Positions 7,549 to 13,552 of a stretch of DNA of 13,552 nt are shown here, piece by piece; position 1 is the first letter of the stretch; each line of letters begins with the position of its first letter. The notes under the pieces are model-generated. The model was not told the origin of the DNA. It did not search any database and saw only the letters and a program-made list of their open reading frames with translations. The position numbers and the translations under genes are program-made. Source of the stretch: Alphaproteobacteria bacterium CG11_big_fil_rev_8_21_14_0_20_44_7 (GTDB lineage Bacteria; Pseudomonadota; Alphaproteobacteria; Rickettsiales; 21-14-0-20-44-7); NCBI GenBank assembly GCA_002787615.1, contig PCXJ01000049.1, forward strand, positions 1-13,552, given 5' to 3'.

Positions 7549-8313
7549 ATGGACGATTTTCTGGCAGATTTGGTAGCGGAGTTTAAGGAGGGAGTTAGTA
7601 GGGATTTTTCTGTTTGTCGTGATGACTTTATAGCGATACTTGGGACTGAAATTTCTGAATTGGAAGATCTTAATAGATATGGCTCGGGTATTCTGGAGGG
7701 CAAGGAATATAGAGCAAAATCTCTTCCCGCATTAACGCGAGCAGGTTTGAATAGGGAAAGTTTGTTTAATAGTATTGAAGAGGTGAGGAATGTGAAGATT
7801 GCAGATGGTATGAACCATAATATTATTGCTCGTGCAATTGATATAGTGTTTGCGGATTTGAAAGAAGATGCAATGCGCAGCTTTTTGAATGGCAAATATC
7901 CTGAGGGTTGGGATGATGTTCCTGAAGTTGATACAGGAGCAAAGTTAAGTTTGAGCGGTGCGTCTTTAATAACCACGCCAAAAATGATTGGCTCTAGAAT
8001 TAAAGTAGTGAACGGAAATTTATTTGTCATCGGTGATTTGGAGCGGTGTCGAATTGTAGTTAGCAACCCTTCTGATAATCCAGAAATTGGGAATGTGTTG
8101 ATTGCAGGAGAGGTAAGCAATTGTCAAATTGTGCTTAATAATGGCTCGCTTTCATGTGGATGCGTGAGGGGTAGGGATACTGATATCACTGCACAGCATG
8201 TAATTTTGCAGAGTCTCGGAGAAGAAGTCCAATCAGGAATTACCGTTCCTGAAAAAGGAGCTTTTAAAGTGCGTGAGATATTATCTGCTAGTGCACAGAT
8301 TGATTTAGGCTAA
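7549..8313 (+). CDS. Hypothetical protein with C-terminal solenoid-like repeats
   Basis: I do not recognise this 254-residue protein. The start is well supported: ATG at 7549 follows TAAGGTAATAAA, giving AAGG at good spacing, and it faces miaB divergently. Residues 1-125 are acidic and helical, with no signal peptide. Residues 130-250 look beta-rich with short turns. Two segments align at a 25-residue offset: GDLERCRIVVSN (162-173) and GEVSNCQIVLNN (187-198), each G-[DE]-x3-C-x-IV-x2-N, which is the look of stacked rungs in a beta-solenoid such as bactofilin-type domains. Four cysteines (167, 192, 203, 205) cluster here. A cytoplasmic, possibly self-assembling protein is an inference. The gene is alone and is closed by a strong terminator. 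Confidence 0.8.
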   Translation: MDDFLADLVAEFKEGVSRDFSVCRDDFIAILGTEISELEDLNRYGSGILEGKEYRAKSLPALTRAGLNRESLFNSIEEVRNVKIADGMNHNIIARAIDIVFADLKEDAMRSFLNGKYPEGWDDVPEVDTGAKLSLSGASLITTPKMIGSRIKVVNGNLFVIGDLERCRIVVSNPSDNPEIGNVLIAGEVSNCQIVLNNGSLSCGCVRGRDTDITAQHVILQSLGEEVQSGITVPEKGAFKVREILSASAQIDLG

Positions 8314-8315
8314 AT

Positions 8316-8343
8316 AAAAACCCCCTGCGGTGAGGGGGTTTTT
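8316..8343. terminator. Strong bidirectional rho-independent terminator
   Basis: The arms AAAAACCCCC and GGGGGTTTTT pair perfectly for 10 bp around an 8-base loop (TGCGGTGA). More Ts follow on the + strand (TTTTTGGTTTTT). It begins 2 bases after the stop of the 254-residue gene and 25 bases before the end of the convergent lipoprotein gene, so it can serve both. Confidence 0.93.
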
Positions 8344-8367
8344 GGTTTTTGTATATTAGGGGAAGTT

Positions 8368-8649
8368 TTATTTGTCGCCCTGATAAACATAGCGGGTTTG
8401 ATATGGTTTATCTTCACCCGGCATTGGAATAGTTACGTTACCGCGACGATTGCCTGTTGCTACCCTGTGATAAACTGTTTTTTCACATGGAGCATCCCAG
8501 ATAAATGGTGTCGCTTCTTTGTCTGAAATGCGGATATTACCTTTTCCGTCACGATCATAGAAATATGTGTTGCCTGTTCCGTCTGAATGACAAGCAGAAA
8601 CTGCGAATGCAGATGCCGCTACCAATGTTGTTACCAATAGTTTTTTCAT
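8368..8649 (-). CDS. Small lipoprotein, unknown function
   Basis: This 93-residue protein begins with MKK, a hydrophobic stretch and the lipobox V17-S18-A19-C20, so it should be cleaved before Cys20 and lipid-anchored in the envelope. The mature 74-residue part is polar, with several Tyr and Arg and one further Cys (about residue 55). A clear Shine-Dalgarno (AAGGAG, 7 bases before the ATG) supports the start. I see no named family. It converges on the 254-residue gene and shares its terminator. Export is well supported; function unknown. Confidence 0.82.
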   Translation of the reverse strand: MKKLLVTTLVAASAFAVSACHSDGTGNTYFYDRDGKGNIRISDKEATPFIWDAPCEKTVYHRVATGNRRGNVTIPMPGEDKPYQTRYVYQGDK

Positions 8650-8666
8650 ATTATTCTCCTTGATTA

Positions 8667-8696
8667 TTTAAATGCCCAAAATGCCTAAATGGTCAA
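8667..8696 (-). promoter_or_regulatory. Putative promoter of the small lipoprotein gene
   Basis: On the minus strand TTGACC (8696-8691), 18 bases, then TTTAAA (8672-8667), about 18 bases before the ATG. The -35 is near consensus; the -10 matches at four of six positions. The leader would include the AAGGAG ribosome-binding site. Confidence 0.4.
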
Positions 8697-8712
8697 TTCG
8701 CATAAAATATAC

Positions 8713-8724
8713 ACGCTCTTGCGT
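8713..8724 (-). terminator. Possible weak hairpin after the acidic secreted protein gene
   Basis: ACGC-AAGA-GCGT on the minus strand is a 4-bp stem followed by an AT-rich but not T-only stretch, 25 bases after the stop at 8749. Too short to be convincing; the two minus genes may be partly co-transcribed instead. Confidence 0.2.
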
Positions 8725-8748
8725 CAAATTAAAGCAAAAAATTCAGAT

Positions 8749-9204
8749 TTAATATTTCCCCTGCTGCTGTTTTTGCCATCTTAGGATTTCTGCCTCTTTT
8801 GGGCTAACGCGCATGGTTGCAGGTTCATTGATTTCAAAAACATTTTCTTTAGGTTTGCGGATTAGCCCGTCTTCAAGCTGCTTGGCTTTTTCATATGGGT
8901 CAATTTCCGCATCTTTTTCAATCAAAGTTTTGAGATTAGCAGGCCTTTGTCCCGGAACATCTTCCGCAGTTTTTTCTTTTGTTTCGGTGGTTTCTGTCGC
9001 TTCATATTCAACATCGTTTCCAGAGTCTTCCTCAAATTCTTCTTGCACAATTATGGCTTCGTCTGCAATTGGTTCATCGTGAGAAGTTTCTTCCAGAGGT
9101 TTTGATTGCACCGGAACTCCGGTGAGGGGTTTGCTGGTTTCTGCATTTGCCGCATTGGCTAATAATGCTGCGCTAAATAACCCTAGTGCGAGATGTTTAT
9201 ACAT
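8749..9204 (-). CDS. Small acidic exported protein, unknown function
   Basis: This 151-residue protein has a typical signal peptide: basic start (MYKH), hydrophobic core (LALGLFSAALLANA) and a likely signal peptidase I site after A21 (ANA/ET). The mature part is strongly acidic and low in complexity between about 40 and 85 (many Glu, Asp, Thr). A more ordered C-terminal part follows, with KQLEDGLIRKPKENVFEIN and WQKQQQGKY. The Shine-Dalgarno CGGAGAAG lies just before the ATG. It is divergent from the ExoD gene. I do not recognise a family; a periplasmic location is well supported, the role is not. Confidence 0.8.
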   Translation of the reverse strand: MYKHLALGLFSAALLANAANAETSKPLTGVPVQSKPLEETSHDEPIADEAIIVQEEFEEDSGNDVEYEATETTETKEKTAEDVPGQRPANLKTLIEKDAEIDPYEKAKQLEDGLIRKPKENVFEINEPATMRVSPKEAEILRWQKQQQGKY

Positions 9205-9247
9205 TTTCTTCTCCGTTATAAATTCATTCTTTTAACTTACGTATATA

Positions 9248-9253
9248 TATAAT
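9248..9253 (+). promoter_or_regulatory. Consensus -10 box upstream of the ExoD gene
   Basis: TATAAT is an exact match to the sigma70-type -10. No good -35 is visible at normal spacing (CATTCT at 17 bases). It lies inside an alternating TA run (9242-9251), so chance is possible. Start of transcription near 9260 would leave either a leaderless TTG at 9262 or a 40-base leader to TTG 9301. Confidence 0.35.
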
Positions 9254-9261
9254 AAGCTGGA

Positions 9262-9903
9262 TTGCGATTTAATCAAGAGTCATCAACAGGATATAAAGTT
9301 TTGGAATCGGAAAAGAAAGCATCGGAGATTTTGCAGGAAATGGTGGCGGGCAGTTCGGCAAAGAGCATTGGTTTTGCCAAAATTCTGGAGAATTTTAAGG
9401 AGCGCGGAATTGCATTCTTCATGCTGCTTTTTGCTGCACCTGCCGCTTTGCCAACGCCAGCTCCGGTGATTGCAACCGTTTTGGGAGCGATTGTGATAGT
9501 GCTTTCTGTGCAGCTTATGATGGGCAGGAAAACACCATATATCCTCAAAAGAATTCTGGATAAGAATATCAGCATTAAGATTATCAAAGGGGTGGTGAAG
9601 CTACTGAGGAAAGCGGAATATTTTGTACGCCCGCGCTTGCTTTTCCTGAGTACGGATTTCTCGGAGCGTATTGTCGCCGTGTTTTGCTTGGCTTTTGCGA
9701 TTATGATGGCGATTCCTCTGCCTTTAAGCAATACCGTGCCGGGCTTTGCGATTGTATTGATGAGCCTAGGGCTGTTTAACCGTGATGGATTGTTTATAAT
9801 CGCAGGCGCGATAATCGGGACGGCATGGATAGGCTTATACACTCTGGCGATTTATATTGCCGGAGATAATTTTGTCCAATGGATAAAAGATTTAATATTC
9901 TAG
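9262..9903 (+). CDS. ExoD-family exopolysaccharide synthesis membrane protein
   Basis: ExoD-family proteins are inner-membrane proteins first linked to exopolysaccharide production and alkali tolerance in Sinorhizobium; the biochemical role is unclear. The 213-residue product has the family layout: a short helical N-terminus (SEILQEMVAG...GFAKILENFKERG), a paired hydrophobic region with prolines (about 50-86; LFAAPAALPTPAP), a basic cytosolic middle (88-128), and a second set of membrane helices (about 136-200) with the IPLPLSNTVP...SLGLFNRDGL signature. The start is uncertain: TTG 9262 gives this length, but TTG 9301 has AGGA 9 bases upstream and loses only 13 residues. It is not coupled to hisG downstream, which has its own promoter. 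Confidence 0.85.
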   Translation: MRFNQESSTGYKVLESEKKASEILQEMVAGSSAKSIGFAKILENFKERGIAFFMLLFAAPAALPTPAPVIATVLGAIVIVLSVQLMMGRKTPYILKRILDKNISIKIIKGVVKLLRKAEYFVRPRLLFLSTDFSERIVAVFCLAFAIMMAIPLPLSNTVPGFAIVLMSLGLFNRDGLFIIAGAIIGTAWIGLYTLAIYIAGDNFVQWIKDLIF

Positions 9904-9920
9904 CGATAGTTCTCAAATAA

Positions 9921-9949
9921 TTGACCGCTAATTTATTACTGTTTATAAC
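9921..9949 (+). promoter_or_regulatory. Strong sigma70-type promoter of hisG
   Basis: TTGACC (9921-9926), exactly 17 bases, then TATAAC (9944-9949). Each box matches consensus at five of six positions. The usual 6-base discriminator places +1 on the A of the hisG ATG at 9956, predicting a leaderless message; no Shine-Dalgarno is seen. Confidence 0.75.
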
Positions 9950-9955
9950 AGCTCT

Positions 9956-10603
9956 ATGAGAGAAGATTTGGTTATCGCAGTGCCTAAAGGGCGCATTCTG
10001 GCTGAGCTTGAGCCGATTCTGGCAAAGGCGGAAATTAAGCCGGAAGCGGAATTTTATGATGAAAACTCGCGCAAGTTGGAATTTTCTACCAATATCGCGG
10101 GGATTTCCATAATCCGTGTGCGCGCATTTGATGTTGCCAGCTTCGTTGCATTTGGCGGCGCGGATATTGGTGTTGTCGGCAATGATGTGCTGGAAGAATT
10201 TGGCTATGATGATATATATTCACCGCTGGATTTGGGAATCGGTCAATGTCGCTTATCAGTGGCAGAAGCGGCTGAGGTTGCCGAGGCGGATAATCCTGAT
10301 AGTTGGAGTCATATCAGAATTGCCACTAAATATCCGAATATCACCCAGAAATATTTTGCCGCAAAAGGTGTGCAGGCGGAGTGCATAAAATTAAACGGGG
10401 CGATGGAGCTTGCCCCTAAGCTCGGCATGTGCCACAGAATTGTGGATTTGGTCAGTTCCGGCGCAACGCTAAAGGCGAATGGCTTGGTGGAAATTGAAAA
10501 AATCATGGATGTGACTTCGCGCTTAATTGTGAGCCGCACCAGCTTCAAAACCAGAAATGATGAAATTTCTGCGATTATCGAAAAATTCTCGACAAATGGG
10601 TGA
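9956..10603 (+). CDS. hisG: ATP phosphoribosyltransferase, short form (HisG)
   Basis: HisG catalyses the first step of histidine synthesis, joining ATP and PRPP to give phosphoribosyl-ATP. At 215 residues this is the short form, which lacks the C-terminal regulatory domain and normally needs HisZ for activity and feedback control. Signatures include the N-terminal AVPKGRIL (8-15), GGADIGVVGNDVL (67-79), LNGAMELAPKLG (146-157) and the PRPP loop DLVSSGATLKANGL (164-177). No hisZ is seen in this window. The ATG at 9956 is the first in frame and sits 6 bases after the -10 box, so translation may be leaderless. The stop overlaps the J-domain gene by 8 bases. Confidence 0.95.
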   Translation: MREDLVIAVPKGRILAELEPILAKAEIKPEAEFYDENSRKLEFSTNIAGISIIRVRAFDVASFVAFGGADIGVVGNDVLEEFGYDDIYSPLDLGIGQCRLSVAEAAEVAEADNPDSWSHIRIATKYPNITQKYFAAKGVQAECIKLNGAMELAPKLGMCHRIVDLVSSGATLKANGLVEIEKIMDVTSRLIVSRTSFKTRNDEISAIIEKFSTNG

Positions 10604-11360
10604 TTTGAAAAACTATTATCGGATTTTGTGCATCGGGCAGGGCGCAACCCAAGTTGAAATCAAAAAAGCGCATCGTAAAGCTGTGCTGAAATATCATCCC
10701 GATAAAAACTCTAATTCTGATGCGATGAGGATGTTTGGGCTTGTGCAAGAGGCCTATGAAACCTTGTCCGATTCTGTGCGCCGTTTGGAATATGATAAGG
10801 CGCTGGCGCGAGAAGCAAAGCGCGCGGAAAAGAAAAAGCAAGCCCCACCGCAAGATTCAGATGATATGGAGGAGGAGTATGGAGATGATTTTCCGCCCGA
10901 ATATTCCAGAGGCAAGGATGTTGGATTTCTGCGGGCAAAATCCGATTATCCTGATTTTGAGGAAGCTTATACGAAATTTGTCAGATTTCTCGATTCCCTC
11001 GATTATCGCAAAGGTGATGAATATAAACGCCGCCCAATCCGCGATGACAAGATTTCCGATAGGCGCACTCGCATGTTTCGCCTGATAACTAATACGCGCG
11101 CCGATGTGGCGGAGGAGTTGCGCTTACTACAGATTCAGCGCGAATTTCTGGCGTCATTATATGAATATTTATCAATCGAGAAAATGGTGGATAATTTCAA
11201 CCCATATCGCGAGCTGCATGAAGCCCCCTCCAACCTTGATTTTTATGAGAATAGAATAGAGATTTATCGCCGCGAGATTGCTAAAAGAAAGCCGAAAACC
11301 GCGCTGGCAGTGATTCCTGAAAAGAAAAAGCGGAAGTTTTTTGGCCTTTTCGGGAAGTAG
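10596..11360 (+). CDS. J-domain (DnaJ-like) co-chaperone
   Basis: J-domain proteins recruit Hsp70 (DnaK) and stimulate its ATPase. From ATG 10596 the product is 254 residues. The J-domain fills residues 5-70: NYYRILCIGQGATQVEIKKA, the essential HPD motif at 34-36 (KYHPDKN), then FGLVQEAYETLSDSVRRLEYD. There is no Gly/Phe linker, zinc-finger or DnaJ C-terminal domain, so this is a class C protein. A charged linker (70-105) and an unassigned helical region follow, ending in a very basic tail (KKKRKFFGLFGK). The longer start at 10557 is rejected because it adds non-family residues and deeper overlap with hisG. Overlap with hisG suggests co-transcription, although no functional link is known. Confidence 0.9.
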   Translation: MGDLKNYYRILCIGQGATQVEIKKAHRKAVLKYHPDKNSNSDAMRMFGLVQEAYETLSDSVRRLEYDKALAREAKRAEKKKQAPPQDSDDMEEEYGDDFPPEYSRGKDVGFLRAKSDYPDFEEAYTKFVRFLDSLDYRKGDEYKRRPIRDDKISDRRTRMFRLITNTRADVAEELRLLQIQREFLASLYEYLSIEKMVDNFNPYRELHEAPSNLDFYENRIEIYRREIAKRKPKTALAVIPEKKKRKFFGLFGK

Positions 11361-11363
11361 GGG

Positions 11364-11515
11364 ATTAGGATTTAGGATTTAGGATTTAGGAACATTGAAC
11401 ATTGAGCATTGAGCATTGAACATTGAGCATTGAGCATTGAGCATGGAACATTGAGCATTGAGCATGGAACATGGAATCGCCCCCCTCCTCATAGGAGGGG
11501 TTGGGGGAGGTATAT
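11364..11515 (+). repeat. Composite heptamer / G-rich intergenic repeat, copy 2
   Basis: Starting 4 bases after the J-domain stop, ATTAGGA and three TTTAGGA units (11364-11391) run in the same 7-base register into twelve units of A[AG]CAT[TG]G (11391-11474). A short spacer leads to the inverted repeat CCCCTCCT-CAT-AGGAGGGG (11482-11500) and then TTGGGGGAGGTATATG. The layout matches the minus-strand copy at 4187-4353. The hairpin may also end transcription of the J-domain gene. The rest of the gap (11516-11670) holds a degenerate REP-like palindrome near 11541 and an AT-rich stretch before the next gene. Confidence 0.85.
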
Positions 11516-11540
11516 GTAGTGGCCTGTTCTACAAACCCTA

Positions 11541-11563
11541 GATTCCAGTTATGCTTGAATGAC
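11541..11563. repeat. Degenerate REP-like palindrome
   Basis: GATTCCAG-TTATG-CTTGAATGAC resembles the widespread bacterial palindrome of GGATTCCCG...CGGGAATGAC type, with decayed arms (ATTCCAG against CTTGAAT pair at six of seven positions). Resemblance is from memory of the pattern, so only tentative. Confidence 0.3.
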
Positions 11564-11670
11564 ACTGCTGCTGCGTTTCAATACAAATAAATACCTTAAT
11601 AAATCCTTACAATTTCGTAAACTTTATATAAACATCCTTATCGAGTTACTAACAATAATTAGGAGATGAT

Positions 11671-12201
11671 ATGGAAGTGAGATTCAGGAAGTTTTTAAAA
11701 GATGTTACCCCAGAGCAAGTTGAAATAATTAAAGGAACAGGAATTAAGAGTGCTGTATTATTTGTAATTCATGCACCGGGCGATCTTGTAGAATATTATT
11801 ACGAAAGAGCTGGTTTTTGCCAGATTAGTCCTGGTGAATTCGGTGAAGTAAAAGAAGTAATCTTGGATTTGAACAGACAGTTGCGTGAAAAAGAGCTTGA
11901 TGGATTAAGTGATGGTGGCTCAATGAATATTTGGGTTAGTTACGAGTTTCCGGATGCTCACGCTGCGGCTACTGCAGCAAGATCTATCAAAGGTTTTGTG
12001 GGAAGGGAGCTCGAAAATTCATGGGGAGAAGAGTTTGTGAAGCACTCGGTACGACAAAGTAAAGATAGAATTATAATTGATATCACCGTTCCTAGCTTGC
12101 CATTGGCTGAAAGATTGGTGGGAGCTATTGACCGTGCGGCTTCTGCGCGTGGTGGTTATGATGCACATGTGACAAATTCTCAGCAGGAGCATGCAAGATA
12201 A
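11671..12201 (+). CDS. Hypothetical cytoplasmic protein
   Basis: I do not recognise this 176-residue protein. The start is well supported by TTAGGAGATGAT directly before the ATG (AGGAG, 5-base gap). There is no signal peptide or membrane helix. Alternating predicted strands and helices are visible: a strand at about 27-34 (SAVLFVIH), a helix at 55-74, a strand at 85-92 (MNIWVSYE), a helix at 95-116, a strand at 132-140 (DRIIIDITV) and a helix at 143-159. The second half reads beta-alpha-beta-alpha, which suggests a ferredoxin-like arrangement, but this is inference only. The last 15 residues are polar and likely disordered. The gene stands alone between the repeat-filled gap and leuC, 45 bases before the latter. 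Confidence 0.75.
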   Translation: MEVRFRKFLKDVTPEQVEIIKGTGIKSAVLFVIHAPGDLVEYYYERAGFCQISPGEFGEVKEVILDLNRQLREKELDGLSDGGSMNIWVSYEFPDAHAAATAARSIKGFVGRELENSWGEEFVKHSVRQSKDRIIIDITVPSLPLAERLVGAIDRAASARGGYDAHVTNSQQEHAR

Positions 12202-12210
12202 ATTCCTTAC

Positions 12211-12240
12211 TTGATTTTCGTGCAAAATCTAGTAAATAAC
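12211..12240 (+). promoter_or_regulatory. Possible leuC promoter
   Basis: TTGATT (12211-12216), 18 bases, then AATAAC (12235-12240), again ending 6 bases before the ATG. Both boxes are imperfect. The absence of a Shine-Dalgarno before leuC makes the arrangement worth noting but not secure. Confidence 0.25.
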
Positions 12241-12246
12241 TAGAGT

Positions 12247-13552
12247 ATGAGCAATTTACAAAACACATCGCCAAAAACATTATACGATAAAATCTGGGAT
12301 AATCATGTTGTGGACACTGATGAAAACGGTGTTTCAACATTATATATTGACCGCCATCTGGTGCATGAAGTGACTAGCCCGCAAGCATTTGAGGGTTTGC
12401 GCAATGCAGGGCGTAAAGTTCGCCGCCCCGATGCAACTCTGGCTGTGGCCGACCATAACGTGCCGACAGAAGGCAGAGCGCGCGGAATTGAGGATGAAAC
12501 CAGCCGTATTCAGGTGGAAACTCTGGAAGCAAATTGCAAAGAATTCGGCGTGCCCTATTACCCGCTAATGGATATACGCCAAGGGATTGTGCATATTGTT
12601 GGCCCTGAACAAGGCATGACCCAACCGGGTATGACGATTGTTTGTGGGGATTCCCACACTTCCACTCATGGTGCATTCGGCGCATTGGCGCATGGAATCG
12701 GCACTTCGGAAGTTGAGCATGTGCTTGCCACGCAAACTTTGATGCAAACAAAATCAAAGAATATGCTGGTTTCGGTTGATGGCGAATTGCCTTTGGGTGT
12801 TACTGCAAAAGATGTGGCGCTGGCGATTATCGGTATCATCGGCACGGCAGGCGGTACAGGATATGTGATTGAATTTGCCGGCTCGACAATTCGCGGGCTT
12901 TCGATGGAAGGGCGCATGACCGTGTGCAATATGACGATTGAAGCAGGCGCGCGCGCAGGGCTTATTGCTCCTGATGAAAAAACATTTGAATATATAAAAG
13001 GCCGTCCGCTTGCGCCTAAAGGTGCAGATTTTGATGAAGCAGTGGCATTCTGGAAAGCTTTGTTGACTGATGAGGGCGCGAAATTTGATGAGAAAATCAA
13101 GTTGAACGCTGCTGATATTGCCCCGCAAGTTACATGGGGAACAAGCCCGCAAGATGTTGCGCCAATAACTGCAAACGTGCCGATGCTTTCTGATTTTGCC
13201 GATGAAAATCGCCGTGTGGCAGTCAAGCGCTCACTGGAATATATGGGTTTGAAAGAAGGCGAAAAGCTGACCGAAGTTAAGGTGGATAAGGTGTTTATCG
13301 GCTCATGCACAAATGGCAGGATTGAAGATTTGCGCGAAGTTGCCAAAATCGCCGAAGGCAAAAAAGTGGCAGATAGCGTTTATGCAATGATTGTTCCGGG
13401 TAGCGGGTTGGTGAAGCAGCAAGCCGAAGAAGAAGGGCTGGACAAGATATTTATCGCGGCAGGATTTGACTGGCGCGAACCGGGTTGTTCCATGTGCTTG
13501 GCGATGAATGCCGATAAGCTCGCCCCCGGTGAAAGATGCGCCTCAACATCCA
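12247..13552 (+). CDS. leuC: 3-isopropylmalate dehydratase large subunit LeuC (3' partial)
   Basis: LeuC with LeuD isomerises 2- to 3-isopropylmalate in leucine synthesis, using a [4Fe-4S] cluster. The frame is open from ATG 12247 to the right edge; 435 residues are visible of about 470 expected. Family landmarks in order: KTLYDKIWDNHVV (10-22), DRHLVHEVTSPQAFEGLR (35-52), ADHNVPT (68-74), GDSHTSTHGAFGALAHGIGTSE (134-155), GYVIEF (205-210), FIGSCTNGRIEDL (350-362) and WREPGCSMCLAMN (409-421). The three cluster ligands are C354, C414 and C417. It has no clear ribosome-binding site; a promoter-like pair sits directly upstream. leuD and leuB, if linked, would be beyond the edge. Confidence 0.96.
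   Translation, partial: MSNLQNTSPKTLYDKIWDNHVVDTDENGVSTLYIDRHLVHEVTSPQAFEGLRNAGRKVRRPDATLAVADHNVPTEGRARGIEDETSRIQVETLEANCKEFGVPYYPLMDIRQGIVHIVGPEQGMTQPGMTIVCGDSHTSTHGAFGALAHGIGTSEVEHVLATQTLMQTKSKNMLVSVDGELPLGVTAKDVALAIIGIIGTAGGTGYVIEFAGSTIRGLSMEGRMTVCNMTIEAGARAGLIAPDEKTFEYIKGRPLAPKGADFDEAVAFWKALLTDEGAKFDEKIKLNAADIAPQVTWGTSPQDVAPITANVPMLSDFADENRRVAVKRSLEYMGLKEGEKLTEVKVDKVFIGSCTNGRIEDLREVAKIAEGKKVADSVYAMIVPGSGLVKQQAEEEGLDKIFIAAGFDWREPGCSMCLAMNADKLAPGERCASTS

Noticed and set aside
7536..8120. 194-codon minus-strand frame opposite the 254-residue gene
   Set aside because: The + strand frame has a good ribosome-binding site, a terminator directly after it and balanced composition; the minus product is Ser/Ile/Pro-rich as expected for an antisense shadow.
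9273..9842. 189-codon minus-strand frame opposite the ExoD gene
   Set aside because: The + frame has clear ExoD-family signatures; the minus frame is its shadow.
10557..10595. Longer start for the J-domain protein
   Set aside because: It would add 13 residues unlike any J-domain N-terminus and deepen the overlap with hisG; ATG 10596 begins right before the domain.
11391..11474. Possible CRISPR array
   Set aside because: Units are only 7 bases with no spacers between them, and no cas genes are near.
11607..11632. TTACAA and TATATA/TATAAA as a promoter of the 176-residue gene
   Set aside because: Spacing is 12-14 bases, too short for a sigma70-type promoter; no better pair was found.
12666..13361. 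231-codon minus-strand frame opposite leuC
   Set aside because: The LeuC frame is intact with all three cluster cysteines; the minus product is Ser/Ala/Pro-rich antisense.

Overview
The window looks like ordinary chromosomal sequence from a fairly AT-rich Alphaproteobacterium. The evidence is the miaB-phoH-ybeY gene order, a large AsmA/DUF3971-type envelope protein with an alphaproteobacterial-looking C-terminus, a short-form HisG, an ExoD-family protein and a bacterial-type LeuC. Having histidine and leucine biosynthesis genes argues against a strongly reduced obligate symbiont. I cannot assign a genus, and there are no tRNA, rRNA or CRISPR features.

Layout, left to right. Positions 3-4188 (+ strand) are a tight three-gene run: an uncharacterised helical protein with a C-terminal membrane anchor, open at the left edge; a small two-helix membrane protein that overlaps it by ATGA; and a 949-residue AsmA-like protein. 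Positions 4189-4592 are a non-coding gap between convergent genes, holding a composite repeat, a weak terminator and a long bulged hairpin. Positions 4593-7446 (- strand) are the RNA-metabolism operon miaB, phoH, ybeY. Position 7549 starts an unrecognised 254-residue protein with solenoid-like repeats, closed by a strong bidirectional terminator. Positions 8368-9204 (- strand) hold a small lipoprotein and a small secreted acidic protein. Positions 9262-9903 (+) encode ExoD. Positions 9956-11360 hold hisG overlapping a J-domain protein. Positions 11361-11670 are a second non-coding gap with heptanucleotide arrays and a G-rich palindrome. An unrecognised 176-residue protein follows, then leuC, which is cut by the right edge.

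How the genes relate. MiaB (tRNA thiomethylation), PhoH (NTPase) and YbeY (rRNA/RNA maturation) form a known translation-quality module. AsmA-like, ExoD and the two small exported proteins belong to the envelope. HisG and LeuC are the entry or early enzymes of two amino-acid pathways.

The most unusual signal is non-coding. The two gaps, about 7 kb apart and in opposite orientation, carry the same composite element: a continuous 7-bp-periodic array built from several different heptamers, followed by a conserved G-rich block. A degenerate G-rich stretch resembling that block lies inside the ybeY reading frame. Second in interest is a near-consensus sigma70-type promoter placed so that hisG should be transcribed without a leader. 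I found no convincing defence island, phage or transposase.
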